Below are positions 1 to 12,593 of a stretch of DNA of 64,000 bases, in pieces; position 1 is the first letter of the stretch; each line of letters starts with the position of its first letter. Position numbers and translations under genes: made by a program. The notes under the pieces are model-generated. The model was not told where the DNA came from and did not search any database. It saw only the letters and a program-made list of their open reading frames with translations. The stretch is from Oxytricha trifallax (lineage: Eukaryota; Ciliophora; Spirotrichea; Sporadotrichida; Oxytrichidae), in the NCBI GenBank assembly GCA_000711775.1, contig ARYC01025363.1, forward strand, positions 37,044-101,043, given 5' to 3'.

Positions 1-427
1 CTAGATAATAATAAAAGTGCATAAGTTTTTATGAAACTAAGTTAATCTATTGAAAAAAATTAGTTAAATTAAAAAACAATTCTTTTTATTTGGCTTTCCA
101 TTTTAATTCATTTAAACTAATTAATTAATAAATATCAGCTCTTTATTATTAAAATTACAATTATAAATTTTTGAATACTAACTATTATGTTTGCTTTATT
201 AAAAGATCTCCCTCTAGCAATAATATTATAAATGGTATATTTATATTATGTAAGTATAAACTGAAGGTCAAGTGTAATTAATAATTGAAATTAAGATTTA
301 TTATTTAATGATTTATAATTATTTATCATCTTACAACTTCTTCCATTGCAAATATCAACATCACATGGTTGCCATAATAATTTTTGCAGTTAAGAATTTT
401 TAGTTAGTATTTAACTTAATTGAGCTA

Positions 428-643
428 TATATAGGAGGTTCGACTGAAGAACCTGATCATGTGACCAGGTCGCATATGTGAACTCCAACTCAGTATATAT
501 TATTAATTACTTATTTATTTATTTTAGGAGAACCTGCTCAGGATCATTCGCCGGTTAAAACCGTTGGCGGGTCTGGGGATCGAACCATGCGTTATCCTAT
601 GTTAGGCAGGCTGCCACCCACCTGCCGACCTGGTCACATGATC
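428..643. repeat. tRNA-derived hairpin element
   Basis: A perfect 18-bp inverted repeat (455-472 and 626-643, beginning GATCATGTGACCAGG) closes a loop. On the minus strand the loop holds a tRNA-like segment at about 564-626. That segment has a B-box-like GGTTCGATCC, a possible 7-bp acceptor pairing with one mismatch (GGCAGGT with ACCCGCC) and an anticodon-arm-like CCTAACATAGG. The span is only about 62 nt and the T stem pairs poorly, so it is not a working tRNA. It looks like a tRNA-derived short interspersed element. It is clearly more GC-rich than the flanks. Confidence 0.5.
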
Positions 644-675
644 TATTTATATTAATTATAGGAATAAAAATTCAA

Positions 676-1122
676 GGGGGGGGGGAAATTTCCTGACAAG
701 GTTTATGAAAAAAGAACTTTTTTAGGGAAGTTTCCTGTCAAGAATACTTTTTAATGGAATTATTTTTTGACATTTTAATACCTTTTATGATTTTCACATT
801 TTTTTGATTCAAGCAATTCCTTCTACCACACATGAAATATTACAGAATCTAATTTATATTGAGCATTATTTTTTTTAAATATACAATCTTATTTTCTAAT
901 AGTTTTCCAAAATTTTTACTAAAAATTATGATAAAATTCTGTTCTATATCTCAATTTATGATATTATAATATAATTGCAATTTATCAATATATCTATTAA
1001 ATTGTTAAACTTATCTTTGGCCATTTAATATGTAAGAAATTATTTAATAAAATATTTTATATAAAATGAACAAAAATTATATAAAATAAAAAAAAAGTTT
1101 ACTTGACAGGAAACTTCTCCCC
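676..1122. mobile_element. Short inverted-repeat element, copy A
   Basis: The left end is a G run followed by AAATTTCCTGACAAGG. The right end is the inverted counterpart, GACAGGAAACTTCTCCCC. The element is bracketed by a 10-bp direct repeat AAAAATTCAA at 666-675 and 1123-1132, which reads as a target-site duplication. A second internal copy of the terminal motif lies near 713-731. The roughly 400-bp interior is AT-rich with no credible gene, so this is a non-autonomous MITE-like element. Related copies lie at 28171-28680 and 37972-38355. Confidence 0.7.
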
Positions 1123-1132
1123 AAAAATTCAA

Positions 1133-2825
1133 TTATAAGATTAAGTTTAAGAAATTTTTTCCTTTCAACAGAATTTTTCTACATAGTATTTTCATTTAAA
1201 AAAAATTCCTTGGAAACTTTAAATTTATCAAAAAACAGAAAAATTTATATTGATAAAAATCAAGATTTATTTATATATTTATATAAAATAGTTTAACATT
1301 ATTATAAAGCATTATATTAAAAAATTCGAGGTGTATTTCTAGAATTCCAGGAATATAACTGGAATTCCAGATTTATACCTGGAATTATTGATTTTTTGTA
1401 TAATAATGGGATTCCAGAGCAAATCTGGAATTCCAGTTTAAAACTGGAATTCAAAAGCCAAATCTGGAATTTCAAAAAGTTCCAGATTTGGAGGGGGTAT
1501 CCCACAAAATGGTAATTAATTGTGTAAAAAAATATGAATCTGAAAAATAAGGAAAAAAAAATTAAAATACTTATATTTCATTGAATTATAATAATAATTT
1601 TTAAAAAATTTAAAAGCTATTTTTTGAATTAAAAATTTATATTATAAATAATAACTACTAAAAAATTTAAAATTATATTTATTTTATTAGAATTACCAAA
1701 ATAGCCTTTCTTAATGTGTTTGAATAAATTGAGAGAGATGTAATTTTCTATGGGCTATATTAATATTTTTTTATTAACTTTATTAATATTTATTTTATAT
1801 TTTTTATTTTTATAATTCTAGTAAATTGATTTATTATAACAACTCATTCAATTGATTAAAATTTGAATTATAATATCTTATTATAATATATTTATTATAA
1901 AAGAGTAAAATCAATTTTATAAAGTAAATTGTTAAATTTTAATTAAAAATTATTTTTATATAACTTAACATTAAAATCTATTTAATCAAGCAGTTTTTTT
2001 TATAAAGACAGTATATCTAGGGAATCCCTATATCATTAGGCAGCAATACTTAAGTTTTACCATCAGGATTATTGGTTAATAATACAGTTCTATAGTCTAA
2101 TCATTCTTTTATATATGTTTACTAAAATTTTATATCTCCATAATTTATTAAATTTACTATTTAAGAAGAAATTATCTAATTTATAGAATAAAGACTCTTT
2201 ACTTATTTGAAAATACAAAAAAGAATTCATAAATCATACAGAAGAAAGGCTTTAGTATAAAGCTGTAATTTAAATACTAAGAATAAACTACTATAATAAT
2301 TTTAGAAAAATGTTGGTTGTTCAATACCAGAGGAACAATGTGCGATAGGAGATGAATGTGATAAATTAAAAATACTGAGATATTCTAAATATATGTTAAT
2401 ATAAGAATTAGATTATTTTATAATTCACTTCTTTGAGTAAAAAGTAAATATTGAACTAATTACAATTAAATTTGACTTATTTCTTTTTCATTATTTATAA
2501 CCACGATTCACTAAATAAATAATAATGGGGTTTTATTATATTTCTGTTTCTATGCTTAATTTTTCTTTGATGAAATTGTATCTAGATGAAATGTTACTCT
2601 TTTATTTAATTTTGAAATCTCTTCTATTCAAGATATTCACAAAATGAAATATTAATTCATAAAACTTATATTAATAAAAACTTATGTAAGATGTTTGATC
2701 TTTTTAAGAATTATAATAAATTAAATATTATTGTGCAGATAATTTTCCCAAATAATAGATTTTTTATATAAATTAGTTCAGAAATCCCCATCTTATTTAT
2801 TTAATATAATATAATATAATATTTA
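1133..2825. other. AT-rich stretch with a palindrome array
   Basis: Apart from the GGAATTCCAG array listed separately, I see only AT-rich sequence with homopolymer runs. No frame has protein-like composition and no RNA gene is recognisable. Confidence 0.5.
1330..1495. repeat. Array of CTGGAATTCCAG palindromes
   Basis: At least seven full or half copies of the palindrome CTGGAATTCCAG occur in about 165 bp, with variants such as CTGGAATTATTG and CCAAATCTGGAATTTC. Spacing is irregular, about 18 to 30 bp. Any open frame here is simply the translation of the repeat. The block sits about 200 bp beyond element A and could be its satellite or a protein-binding cluster. No function can be assigned. 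Confidence 0.55.
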
Positions 2826-3290
2826 GGCATTTTTTATTCATACTAAAGAAGTACTTTCTCTTCTGTCTAAGATTGATTAGTTACATTGAGACCTCGTTAA
2901 TACAAACATTTTGCCTACAAACTCATGAGAAAATACTCTAAGCACAAGATAAATTTTAAATTTATGAAGTCTATAAAAAGAATTACCCCAGTTTACATTA
3001 AACACCTTAAAACCAAGAGATTGACATGGTTTAGGGAGATAACAAGGAAAAAAAGTTAAATAATTCATAAACATGATTAAGTGAGTTTTTAGCCATTCAA
3101 GATAAACATTAAATCCTGGGCCTGTCCATACAACGACTGTCAACAGAGCAAGTATAGAATTATTTTAAAAACATTTGCAACAACAGTTAGCATAAATGAC
3201 AGTACAGGTTGGAGAGGTACTTAAACTAAATACTATCTACAAATATTTATTATTGTGTAGACATGCTCGAATGCCTAAAAAGTGAGGAAC
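2826..3290 (-). CDS. Possible small membrane protein
   Basis: Read on the minus strand with TAA/TAG as Gln, this frame is open for about 150 codons between two TGA codons and contains only a few TAA/TAG. The composition is mixed: a Cys cluster near residues 45-50 (NCCCKCF), then hydrophobic stretches (LALLTVVVW, YLTFFPCYL). No start codon or family is evident. In a code without dedicated stops, open frames are common, so this is only a candidate. Confidence 0.22.
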
Positions 3291-3638
3291 TCATATCCAG
3301 GGGTGATTATATTCTGGGAAAATTTTCGTATTCATCACTCGCGGTCTGTATAGATTCTGATTATTGCTTATAGTTGGGAGTGCATCTTCAATACTCCCTA
3401 TAGCTCAAAATATCACTACATTGAAGAAGTGTTGTCAAAAATCAAGCATCACTAAAAGAAATAGCAGATGAAAAAGACTTTTGTTATCTCTAGGTTCATT
3501 TAGTATATTGGATTGATTAAGAATGTGATAGAGATTGCCGATAAACATATCATTTAGGTTATAATATTTAAGAATCATGAAAGATTATGTTAGGAGCAAT
3601 AATGAGTAGCCAAGATAATATTTAATAAATTGAAATTT

Positions 3639-3779
3639 TCATTTATTGTATTTGCTCTTCCCTCTACATCGCTTAGGCCAAACATCTTTCACATCCTCGT
3701 CTTCTTCCTCATGATATTTTGCGGTCAATATCCAACCGCAGATTTTTTTATAATTTCTCAAAGGTCTGGGATATTTCAT
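3639..3779 (-). CDS. Small basic protein or last exon
   Basis: The frame begins at an ATG (MKYPRPLRNYKKICGW) and runs 46 codons to a TGA. It contains an acidic patch (HEEEDEDVKDVW) followed by a basic tail (PKRCRGKSKYNK). No TAA/TAG is used and the composition is clearly protein-like, so it is more convincing than its length suggests. It may be the last exon of a longer minus-strand gene whose upstream part I could not follow. The family is not recognised. Confidence 0.35.
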   Translation of the reverse strand: MKYPRPLRNYKKICGWILTAKYHEEEDEDVKDVWPKRCRGKSKYNK

Positions 3780-4868
3780 GATACTACCTTGTCATTCTTT
3801 TAGAAGGCTTAGATTTGAATTTTTATATTGACAGTACTTTGTCCTTAGAAGAAGTCTTTAATTGTGCGAAGTAAAGACGCGATTATTATTTCTCAATTAC
3901 TAACTGTCATTAATTAATTTTATCCCTTTAATATTTTCAAGATTTCCAAAATTAATCTATTTCTACGAAAAATCAGTTGCCAATGTAAATTTGTACTGAT
4001 TCTATAAATAATAATTATGTCTAGTTGAATTGTACAAACAGTCAAGAGTTTAGTTTTATATGTCTGTTATTTTGCATTATAAAATGAGACTTTTTAAATA
4101 CAATATTATCCATAAACTTAATTATATTTAAATTTCTAGAATATACCAGTACAAACCACTTGAGGATGTATATGAATGATAATCAAGTTTTTAAATACAA
4201 ATATTTCAATTTTACTTACTTTAATAGCAGTTTTTTGTATTGATCTCTCTTCTTCATTTTTATTTAAAGATTATCAAAATAATTTCAGCTTGTATTTAAT
4301 TTGTCTTAACTTTTAATTTTTGAAAATAAATGAATAATAATTGCCTTGATTATGATTTAACTTTTTCAGGTCTAGATTTAATCTCATTAGGAATCTATGA
4401 TTTATAATCTGTAATGTTTCGAATTTAAGACAAAATCAGAAAAATATCTTTGCAATAATGGAATTAAGCTTATTTGAACCACTCTGATTTAATTTTATAA
4501 TCAAATTTATTGTTTTGCTGATCTTATTTGCCTCGCTGAATCTTTTTTTTTATATAATTATTTTTTTTCCACAAAAAACGTATATATTAATGTTTAAAAA
4601 TTCCTGAATCGTCAAAAAAAAGTTCAAAATTTTTTATTTATGATAGTTTTAAAATGAAGACTAAAAGATTTTTATTTAGTATAAATAAGATATGGCGATA
4701 TTTCTTATATTACAAAAAGACTTTTTTTTATATTATTTTGATCCTTCAACTCTCTAAAATATCAAATTAGAATTAATATTAAATTCATCAAATTTTGAGT
4801 GGTTATGATTTAAAATCATTGTTTCTAAACACATTACACACTTTCTTAAAATGATCCGGTGACTTCAG
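3780..4868. other. AT-rich spacer
   Basis: No convincing gene is visible. If the TGA at 4869 is read as Trp, the C-terminus of the TmcB-like gene may extend some tens of codons into this stretch. Confidence 0.35.
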
Positions 4869-7800
4869 TCAAACAAAACTTGGCTCTCCGCCTTTACGAT
4901 TATTGTTTGTTTCTGGAACTATATTATCATCGTCATTATTGTGATTCATCATATTTACACTATGAGACTGAGAGGCTCAATTTGCTGCCCCTCTAGACCC
5001 ACTTTTCTGGCTTAAGTTACTAACATTTCTTGGGACTATGAAAGTTAAATCCATTACTCCTTGCTTCAATTTAGTGGCGTGCTCTTTACTTCCCTTCCCT
5101 TCATCTTTTCAGTTTCACAAAGTTGAAGTCATAGAACTTAAATAAAGATTTCGTTTTCTTTGAAGAAAGTTGCTTGGAGTTAAAGCATGGAAGTGATACC
5201 TTTAGATATTGAATCAATATGACCATATTAATCAGTCAAGATGAAATCATATTCTTTGTTTGTTGGCTTTATCAATCCTATTTAATCTTTAATTCAAACT
5301 TTTAAAAATTCATATTTAATGATTTTAAGAGTTTACTGTATATCATTCTTAAGAGAGGGAACTGGCTTGACAATCAGAGTTATGGAGAAATTATGTCCCA
5401 CTCAGCATAGCGAATGTGCTCGAGTCAATATTAATAAATCTCTCCTTTCCATTTTGAAGAATTACTCCAAGAAATAGTTAAAAGTATAAAAAGTGTTGTG
5501 ATAGGGTGATTAGAAAATATGAAATACAAACTAATTTACATACGTACAATATAAAATTAGAAATGCAGAGAATATTACCAGTAATACCTGCCAAACTCAA
5601 AGGCACACTCTTTGTGTTTTTGTTATGTTTGTCATTGGTTCACTATACTGCACTTATGTATTTATGATACGTGGACCAATAACTACTAGTACTTTCAATT
5701 GATCCTCGTCGTGTACAATCCTTATTTGAACTGGATAGTAATTCTTACTATAGTAGTAGTTTCAAGTAGAATTCTTTCTTACACTATAGGTTTTCTCTAA
5801 GTTGATTTCTCACATTTTTAAAGCATTTTCTCTGTAGTTTGTTAGAAATTGTAGATTGATCTTAAATCTTCGTTTTGAGATATTTTTTTGTGTTCTCATT
5901 GCGATTACGAAAGGCTTCTTGTGGGCATCAGGGTCATAGTGGTTATCAAAAGATTTACCTCACTCCTCAGGAGAATGTCTTCTCAGTTTTGGCTTGTTTT
6001 TATTTTAGTTTGTCTTCGCAATAATGCTTTTATGATGAGGGTCATTCATTTTATCGAATTTTATTATAAATGAAATTAACTTAATTCAACCACCTTATTC
6101 ACGAAAAAATTATACTTTTATGTATTACTACTATTTTTGATGGTAATAAATATTGACTTCATGCCCATGAACCTCAAAAGTATTTTAACCAAAGAGCTTT
6201 GTAATACCGTTATTGTTTTCATAATTTTAGCATGTGAGTATTAATTTCCACTAATGACCACAAATGCTGTGTCTTCTGCAAACATAAGTTCAAAGCCATT
6301 CACATGCTCATTCAAAGATCTTGGTCTTCCAATAGCTGAGGCTTGATTTTAGAAATCCTCTTCTTCTTGAGTATCGTTATTAATTTAGATTAGATAGTTA
6401 CCGTAAATCTACAACGACTTGGGATAATTTGGATTTATACGAGTTAGCTGATGCCAGATATTGTTGATTCTCTTAGTGATATTTAAACCTAGTTTATGAA
6501 AAACATTTAAGTAAACCATTAAAGAATCTGAATGAGACAAAAGCTCAATGTGATCATTTGCTGATTTCTCATATTTTTGTTAAGTTTATCATACAAACTT
6601 TCAAAAGCAATGACTATTCTAAAAAATTAAATCCATTTTTAATGCTTTAAAAATATAAAATTTTCTCATTAAGGTCAATTTTGCTAAAAAATCGGAAGTT
6701 TAAATATTCAGAGAAATCAACAAATCTGCCAAAAAAGTGTAGTTTATAATAATATTTTATAAATTTAATATTAGATAATATATGATTATATTATGAGATT
6801 AGAGTGGAGAGAACTCTTAATATTGAGACTCTCAAAAATATTTAGCAACATAGTTTACATGTGCAAATATAGTTGGTTTATTTTTGTTTGTTTATATATA
6901 CCGAAACTCTGTCCAAATATCTAGTTTATTCATGTATGGAGCGAGTCGCAAAATTTTATTTTTTTTGCGAGCGACTCCGGTTTTATAATCTTAATTAATT
7001 ACGAGATGTATTCTTTTTTAATATTTCATATTATTATTACTGCATGCTTTTTAATGATAATCATATTGCACTTTCTATTAATGATAAAATTTGAATGTAT
7101 CAATGAAAGATTTTAAGGTTGTCACTATTATTAGCAACATGTTATATTAGTAAATAACTTATTGCTTTTTAACTTAAACAGCATGCGTTAAAATAAATTA
7201 ATAATGTGCTAAAAATAATTAGGATATCAGATAATGGAAGAGTTAAAAGCGGAGTCGCTCGCAAAATAAATATAATTTTGCGAGTCACTCCAGATAAATA
7301 AAAACGCACAATTTTGGCAGAGTAACGGTACAGACAAGAGAGAAAAATGATGCAGCACTATATCCACGACTGAGCTAAACAACCCAATCAATTCTCTTAG
7401 TAAATCAAAATGGATGAAATCACTCCATTTGATCAAACAAAAAAAATACATTTAAATTTTTAATATTAAGAATATTATTATAAACAATAGTTTTCAAGTA
7501 GGTTTATTAATTTCTTTGAATATTCATTAATTCGATTTAACATTATATTCGACCTAATTGTAACATCAGGCTCTGCGAAGGTCTATTTTTCTGCCATCTC
7601 TTTGCTCTGTAAACTGAAAATTTCTATTGAAAGTTAGTATCGCACTTTCTCTGCAACATTCAGTTCCAGTAATGCTGCTGAATATTTTCAATTTAATAGA
7701 ATAAGAAGTAAGCATAGGGGGTGTGTAGTACAACTTCACTGTTAGAACTTTTAGCATATTCAGCATAAATTGAGTTAATAGAATAGAATAGGCTCCTTAG

Positions 7801-9790
7801 AAATTATAGCTCTCCTATCACTCATTCTACCTGTTAATGGTAAGTAGAGCTCTTCAATGTTATTCAAGGAGTATTAATTGTTCAAACACTCAGATTAGAG
7901 ATTGTGAACAAGACCAAGTAAGATCATCTTGTCCACTTCGTTAACGTGCTCGTCTATAATTAATTAGTAGAGTTTATGTATGAAAATGTCAATCTAGTAT
8001 TCACTCTTAATCTTATCATGTTTCTTATAGAGGATCTTCTTATAGATTTTGCTGTCTCTAATTTTTTAATTGCTGGTAAATTAATACCAAGCTACTATAA
8101 TGACTATCGTTTAGCCTTGGTGGTCCGCTGATTCTCAGGCTTTGGTTAAAAGGATGTTTAGAGTTATTCATTTATAGGTGAGCCAACAAGAACCAAACAA
8201 AACAGAGGTTTTTTAGTTGTAGTATGGTAAGTATTTTAGGTACATTTTGCAGAAATTTATTGAACCTCCTATGTGAATTACTATATTGATATAATTAGAT
8301 TAGTTTTTGTATTTAAATCTTATAGTTTTCTTTCTAGAAATATTGCACGCATAGTAAATTTACTAAATGCATTAGAAAACCTTATAATTCTACAATATGA
8401 GTAAAACAAGTTTATTTTATAATTGATTTTTAGTTTTTACACCTAATTCACGAAAATATATAATTATAGATAATCATTGACTTCCATGCCGAATGAAAAT
8501 TTTACTTCTTCCAGTACAAAGCAGTCTACTTCCCAGATCCACAAAGACATAAAATCAGGATGATAAAAATCCATATAGAATTAGCGCTAAATCTAAAAAA
8601 ATTCCTAGGGTGCCATAATTAGCTTCCTGAACCAAAATTTGTGGATAAAACCAAGTTACTAAGCTAATAAAGAATAATGTTCTATTTCTTTCTAGAGTTA
8701 GACTAATTTCAAGTAGATTTCTTGAAATGCAACGTCATCACAATAGAGTAAAGTTTGTAGAAGTACTGGTCCAGGACGACTCTTAAAAGTTTAACTGGTT
8801 TTGAAAACAATGAATATATTTAAAAAAACTTTAATTTAAAAAGCATTTCAAAACAAAGGGCAATTAATTTCCCAATATTTAGTTTATTTAATGCAATAAT
8901 TAACTCGTGAAGTCTCTCTTGTAGAAAAAATGGCCAACTATAGCAATAAGTATTTTATAGAGTGTCATGCATGTTTTGAAGTTAGTATCTAATCTAGCCA
9001 GAGCATCAGTGTGATAAGGCTGTGATTCATTGTAAAAGAAGGAAATCAGCATGAACACCACGCATATTCCAATAAGTGAAAATGAAAAAAGTATGCAGTA
9101 AAGTAAGCGAATACCGCTTCAACACTCCAAACTCTGATCCACCACATGGAAACCATTTTCACATGAAAATATAGAGATAAAGATTTCAATAATAGGCATC
9201 ATGATCACCCAAAATGTTATAATTGAGAAGTATCTCATGATCTTGATTGGGAAAATAAAATAGAAATTCTCTATTTTTATGCTGTAGTCGATGTAGAACT
9301 GTTGTATGATGTAAGCTATGAGCACGAATATTAGAGTGTAAGACACTATCCATTAGTAGACTGAAGCTGAGTTCTCAAGCATAGGGTAAATTCTTATTAA
9401 GTCGCATAACGTGCAAATAGTCGAATATAAATCGTCCTTAAACGGGATTATTATAATTTTTAAGTCAAGTTTCTATGAAAAGGCTATTTTTAAATTTCAA
9501 ATCTAAATAAAAGAACGGTTTCATTTTTATTTTATTAATTGGAGTTTAATTTTCGTATTGTATAACAACCCATGAATTTTAATAAAGCTGATAACAATCA
9601 TAACAGCAGCAAAAATAAAGTCAATGTTTCTCTCTCGCATCAGCTCGAAATAAATCTGGAAATGTTTTTCTTTAAACTTTGCTTGATAATTTAGCGCTTA
9701 TTCCCTCCCTTCTTGTTCTCGTCCTCCCAGAATTCGATTGCTTAGTTCATCGATAATGTGTTTTTTTATTCAATATAAATATAGGGACAA
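4869..9790 (-). CDS. TmcB-like multi-membrane PAS protein
   Basis: This long minus-strand gene matches the large ciliate family of TmcB-type proteins (several N-terminal membrane helices, a cytosolic PAS domain and a disordered tail), thought to be sensors; no ligand can be named. Pieces in order: a hydrophobic N-terminus near 9600 (FIFAAVMIVISFI); helices around 9346-9119; the YHTDALARLDTNF region near 9030; the VHNLQSEC and ELYLPLTGRMSD region at about 7940-7820; YAYFLFYQIENIQ and FSVYRAKRW near 7700-7600; then PAS (FVVISGN, GITKLFG) at about 6330-6100. The tail from 6060 to 5570, and the C-terminal part from about 5210 to 4869, read in frame with TGA as Trp. One single-base shift lies inside the PAS domain. 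A fold-back element at 6938-7291 interrupts the gene. Exact start, introns and end are uncertain. Confidence 0.6.
6938..7291. repeat. Paired-hairpin fold-back element
   Basis: Two hairpins with almost the same stem bound this 354-bp segment: 6938-6978 (GGAGCGAGTCGCAAAA with its inverse) and 7251-7291 (GGAGTCGCTCGCAAAA with its inverse). The GC-rich stems stand out from the AT-rich surroundings. The segment lies between recognisable parts of the TmcB-like gene, so it is either an insertion or an unusual intron. No target duplication is visible. Confidence 0.6.
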
Positions 9791-10822
9791 ATTCAACTAT
9801 ATTTGATCTGATAAAATAATAATTATAATAAAATATATTAGTTCTATAATCACGCTAGGATAATTATGAAATTAAAAGTTTGTAAAAGAGCCTATTAGTC
9901 ATAATATTTATCACTAATATTAGCTCCACATAATTGATTAAGATAAGGTTTTATTTTATATAATAAGATAATTAAATAAAGATACTTTTACTCTATATAA
10001 AAAACATGGATATAACTATTGGATTATTTCAAACCTATTGATTAGATAAAAATAATATTTATTTTTTATTTAACTTTATTTGTTTCAACTGCAATAATAA
10101 TGTTCATATTCATTTTAAAAAATTCCAAATAAATTAATTTTATTCAATAACACTTAAGAATATAATATATTTACACTTTTTCAAACAAAAGTTCTTTTCT
10201 TGATTTCCTTAATAATCTTTAATTTCTTTACCGTGTAAAAACGTCAAGTTCATCTCGCATGATGTCATACATTCCACTTCTTAGATCAGAGTCTTCAATA
10301 GTCTAAGCTTCCTTAAGAGATTTCCTGTAAGTTTCTTGCACTTTCACTTTAAAAATAAAGAATTATAAGTTTTTAATCAATAAAAATTTATTTTACTGTT
10401 GAGTTTCTTAACGAAGTTAAGCCAAACGAGTGTTTTTTTTAACTATCTATAAGATGCTTTTATTGGTTGTTCTATTAATAATTTTAGGATTATTAGGCAT
10501 TAGATGATTGTGCGAGGGATTATTACAAGTGTGCTAATTTTATTCAGTTTTACCGTTTATTTGAGAAGTGTAGCTTGTCTATTAGATAAGCGCTTTGATG
10601 AGTTTTTTAATGATTAATTAACAATTTCGCAATGAGAAAGAGAATGACTCTAGAGTTGTTTAGTTAAATTAATTTTAGAATAAGTAAATTGTATAATAAA
10701 AAATGCATTCAGGTTAAAATTAGATGTTAGTTTTGAGATGAGATAATGATTTTGGAAATTTGTTTAATTTGTATTAAAATTGATTGAATTTGATAAATCA
10801 AAATTGATTGTAAACAGAAGAG
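9791..10822. other. Intergenic AT-rich stretch
   Basis: This separates the minus-strand TmcB-like gene from the plus-strand Rpt2 copy, so it is a head-to-head intergenic region. It would hold both promoters if either is expressed. I see no distinct motif or RNA gene. Confidence 0.4.
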
Positions 10823-11901
10823 AAATTCATCAAGAATCAAGAGAGACTTAAGCCTAAAGAAGAAAACAAGGAAATAGAAAGACTCAAGGTCGATGAATTG
10901 GGAGGTATACCCTTGACAGTATGAACCCTTGAAGAAATAATTGATGATGAGTATGCTATCGTTACCCCACATGTTGGACTTGAGTACTATGCGCCTATTC
11001 TTTTAATCGTTGACAAGGATCAACTTGAGCCTGGATGCTCAGTTCTCTAGAAACACAGATCTAATGCAATCGTTGGTATCTTGCAAGACGATATTTATCC
11101 AATGGTTAGTGACATGAAAGGTCGAAAAAGCACCACTTGAATCATATGCTGATATCGGTTGTCTCGAAACTTAAATCAGAGAAATTAAAGATGCTGTGGA
11201 ACATCCACTCACAAACCCAGAGCTCTATGAATATTTAGGAATCAAGCCACCCAAGGGTGTTATCTTGTATGGTGTGCCAGGAACTAGAAAGACTTTGTTA
11301 GCAAAGGCAGTAGCTAATTAAACTTCAGCTACTAAGAGTCTTCAGTTCAGAACTTATCAAGAAGTTCTTGGGAGAAGGTCAAAAGCTAGTGAGAGAAATT
11401 TTAAGAATAGCTGAGGAGCATACCGCTTCAATTATCCTCATGGATGAAATTGATGCAATCGGTACTAAGAGATTCGATATTTCATCAGGTGGTGAGAAAG
11501 AAGTTCATAGAACTATGTTCGAGCTGCTCAATTAACTCGATGGTTTCGATTTTCGCTCAGATGTTAAAGTTATCATGGCAACCAACAAAATTGAAACTCT
11601 TCACCCTGCAATTATCAGACCAGGTAGAAATATTTAGTTCCCTCTTCGATATGAAAAGACCAAGAGAAGTATCTTCAACATTCACACAAGGCAAGATGAG
11701 CTTAAATGAGGATGCTAACATTGAAGAATTTGTTATGTCCAAGGATGAGCTTTCTGGAGCTGATATTAAGGCTATGGCTCTGAGGCTGGTTTGATTGCTT
11801 TGAGAGATCGTAGATTAAGAGTTCAGATGAGTGACTTAAGAAAATCCAAGGACAAGGTACTTTACAGAAAGAAGGGTAACATCTCTGAAGGTCTATATTG
11901 A
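10823..11901 (+). pseudogene. RPT2: 26S proteasome ATPase subunit Rpt2 (S4), degenerate copy
   Basis: The reading is clearly Rpt2/PSMC1, an AAA ATPase of the 19S regulatory particle that unfolds substrates. It starts at FIKNQERLKP and continues through [62 protein letters not shown] and LSGADIKA to GNISEGLY. The N-terminal coil is missing. Defects: a one-base insertion near 11122, a short deletion after NQTSAT near 11325, loss of the IDRK residues after RPGR near 11625, a shift near 11690 and another near 11775. The Walker A motif reads GVPGTRKT (11271-11294), with Arg replacing the glycine before the catalytic lysine. An in-frame TGA lies at 10922. No introns are seen, so a processed or decayed duplicate is likely. 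Confidence 0.85.
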
Positions 11902-12593
11902 GAAGTTTCACAACTTTTCTTGGAGCGATAATCTCCTAGAAAAAGATTCAGTGGTTTAAAATAAGTGAAGTTTTATTATTCTGAGGTTGTGAAGTTTTTA
12001 TTATAAACAAAATTCAAAGTTTACTAAAATCTTTACCTGATAAATTTATTGTCATTATTTACAAGCTATAAAATTATCATAGATACTAAAAATTATGATT
12101 ATTTCAAATGATTTATAAATCTAAACTTGTAATTTAGAATATAATAATAATCCTTAAAACGCTCTTACTTTTGTATTGGAAGATTATTTACGAAGGTATA
12201 AAAAATTCAAGAGTAGATATGTGAAAATTTTTGCCTTTAAATAGTTGAATTTTTTTACTATCCAAAAAACAAGTAAGATATCGAATAGAAGTTAAGGCTT
12301 GCACTTTCTACTTTAAGAGTAAGAAGAAATGCAAAAGATATTAATAAAGTATCAAAAATATAAAAAAGATAATTGCTTAACTATTATACAATTTATGAAA
12401 GATCAAACAGAGTTCTTTGTAAATTATATTGACCAAAATAAAAATCCTTAGAAACTTTCCCTTAAAGCTCAGGACTAAAATGAATGAGAATGGAATTTAG
12501 ATTAATCAAATTTAATTTAGTAATTTTAAATATTTATCATCCAACTATTAATATTAACACATTTATTCAGGCTATATTTTAAAATATAGATAA
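11902..12593. other. AT-rich spacer
   Basis: Intergenic stretch between the Rpt2 copy and the next plus-strand gene. No supported feature. Confidence 0.4.

Noticed and set aside
4869..6073. Multiple frame shifts in the C-terminal half of the TmcB-like gene
   Set aside because: They disappeared when TGA was read as Trp: 6060-5570 and 5210-4869 then read in frame.
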